Positions 63,712-64,000 of a stretch of DNA of 64,000 nt are shown in pieces. The position numbers and the translations under genes are program-made. Source of the DNA: Mesorhizobium sp. (GTDB lineage Bacteria; Pseudomonadota; Alphaproteobacteria; Rhizobiales; Rhizobiaceae); NCBI RefSeq assembly GCF_016793485.1, contig NZ_JAEULZ010000018.1, positions 62,001-126,000 of the forward strand. The letters are read 5' to 3'. A model generated the notes under the pieces. The model saw only the letters and a list, made by a program, of their open reading frames with translations, was not told where the DNA came from and did not search any database. Each line of letters begins with the position of its first letter. Within the stretch, counting starts at the first letter, position 1.

Positions 63712-64000
63712 CTAGCGCGACTTCGCCGTCGCAAGCGCGCGGGAGAAGGCGGTGGCGAAGCTTTCGCGGTCGTCGGGATTGAGGAAGCCGCCGATCGGCA
63801 CGGAGCGCCCCTGCCCCTCGACCGCCATACGGGTTATGCCGATCTCGTCGTGCCGCGCCACCGCGAACTTCGCCCAGAACGGATTGAAGTGATGGTCCTC
63901 CGAGCGGCCCGACGGGGCGATCTTGCGGATGTCGAGGCTGGTGCGCGAGACGGAAACCTCCTCGCGGGCGCGGGCAGCCCGGTAGTTGAGTTTGAAACAG
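63712..64000 (-). CDS. DUF2244-family protein, 3' part (partial)
   Basis: The last 96 codons of a gene whose 5' end lies beyond base 64000. Read on the minus strand it gives FKLNYRAARAREEVSVSRTS, then RSEDHHFNPFWAKFAVARHD, EIGITRMAVEGQGRSVPIGG and SFATAFSRALATAKSR. This is the DUF2244 pattern, where the FNPFW and RxSVPIGGF blocks are conserved. Members are small membrane proteins of unknown role, often found near cytochrome oxidase genes. It ends 70 bases upstream of the ada-like gene start on the same strand. Confidence 0.85.
   Translation of the reverse strand, partial: CFKLNYRAARAREEVSVSRTSLDIRKIAPSGRSEDHHFNPFWAKFAVARHDEIGITRMAVEGQGRSVPIGGFLNPDDRESFATAFSRALATAKSR

Noticed and set aside
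1..64000. tRNA, rRNA, CRISPR, insertion sequence or integrase
   Set aside because: Reading all spacers gave no cloverleaf-type sequence, no evenly spaced repeats and no transposase or integrase motifs.

Overview
The window is an ordinary, gene-dense chromosomal segment of a GC-rich alphaproteobacterium. It most resembles a member of Hyphomicrobiales (Rhizobiales), in or near Phyllobacteriaceae (Mesorhizobium/Aminobacter-like). This is inferred from recalled gene orders: dapD-dapE next to truA/fmt/def; ffs-dnaX-ybaB-recR; rpsT upstream of dnaA-dnaN-recF; irr divergent from fabA-fabB-fabI; a yej-type peptide transporter; and a Tad/Cpa pilus locus. I see no insertion sequence, prophage, tRNA, rRNA or CRISPR array. 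No base was searched against a database, so all family names rest on motifs and remembered families.

Region by region. 1-5.3 kb: lysine/peptidoglycan precursor synthesis (dapD 3' end, DUF805, dapE, a membrane protein), converging on def-fmt-GNAT-truA. 5.4-11.2 kb: rmuC, a GFA-family protein, two small charged proteins, an AI-2E-type membrane protein, a luciferase-like monooxygenase and a GhrA-like dehydrogenase. 11.2-18.9 kb: a five-gene ABC peptide importer with two tandem solute-binding proteins (one Tat-type, one Sec-type). 19-23.3 kb: cycM, kdsB, pheA, a Dabb protein, nudC and a HIT protein. 23.4-27.7 kb: SRP RNA, dnaX, ybaB, recR and a lytic transglycosylase. 27.8-30.4 kb: aminopeptidase, MarR-like regulator and NlpC/P60 peptidase. 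30.5-43.4 kb: the Tad (tight adherence) type IVb pilus locus. It has prepilin, prepilin peptidase, CpaB/C/D/E/F, TadB/C, TadD, two TadE-like proteins, a free-standing copy of the secretin N-terminal domain and one unrecognised gene. 43.4-47.8 kb: a PhnD-like binding protein, deoB, mutM, enoyl-CoA hydratase and rpsT. 47.8-52.6 kb: a long dnaA leader, then dnaA, dnaN and recF. 52.6-57.8 kb: an E1-like adenylyltransferase overlapping the two subunits of an aconitase X enzyme, a class II cyclic-nucleotide phosphodiesterase, a D-2-hydroxyacid dehydrogenase and an SH3 protein. 57.9-64 kb: irr // fabA-fabB-fabI, a DUF922 protein, ribokinase, an Ada-like protein and a partial DUF2244 gene.

The most interesting signals are regulatory. 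Several intergenic spacers of the Tad locus carry TTAA-N7-TTAA-type motifs, which is the half-site spacing of the cell-cycle regulator CtrA. One perfect copy lies before tadE and near-copies lie before tadD, cpaB and the free-standing pilus gene. A further near-copy sits in the dnaA leader next to an 11-bp perfect inverted repeat carrying two GANTC (CcrM-type) sites. Together these suggest, without proving, cell-cycle control of pilus assembly and replication initiation. Other points of note are a composite GAGTAG-rich palindromic repeat between ybaB and recR, a zinc-motif-less MoeB/ThiF relative coupled to aconitase X, and an unrecognised last gene of the Tad operon.
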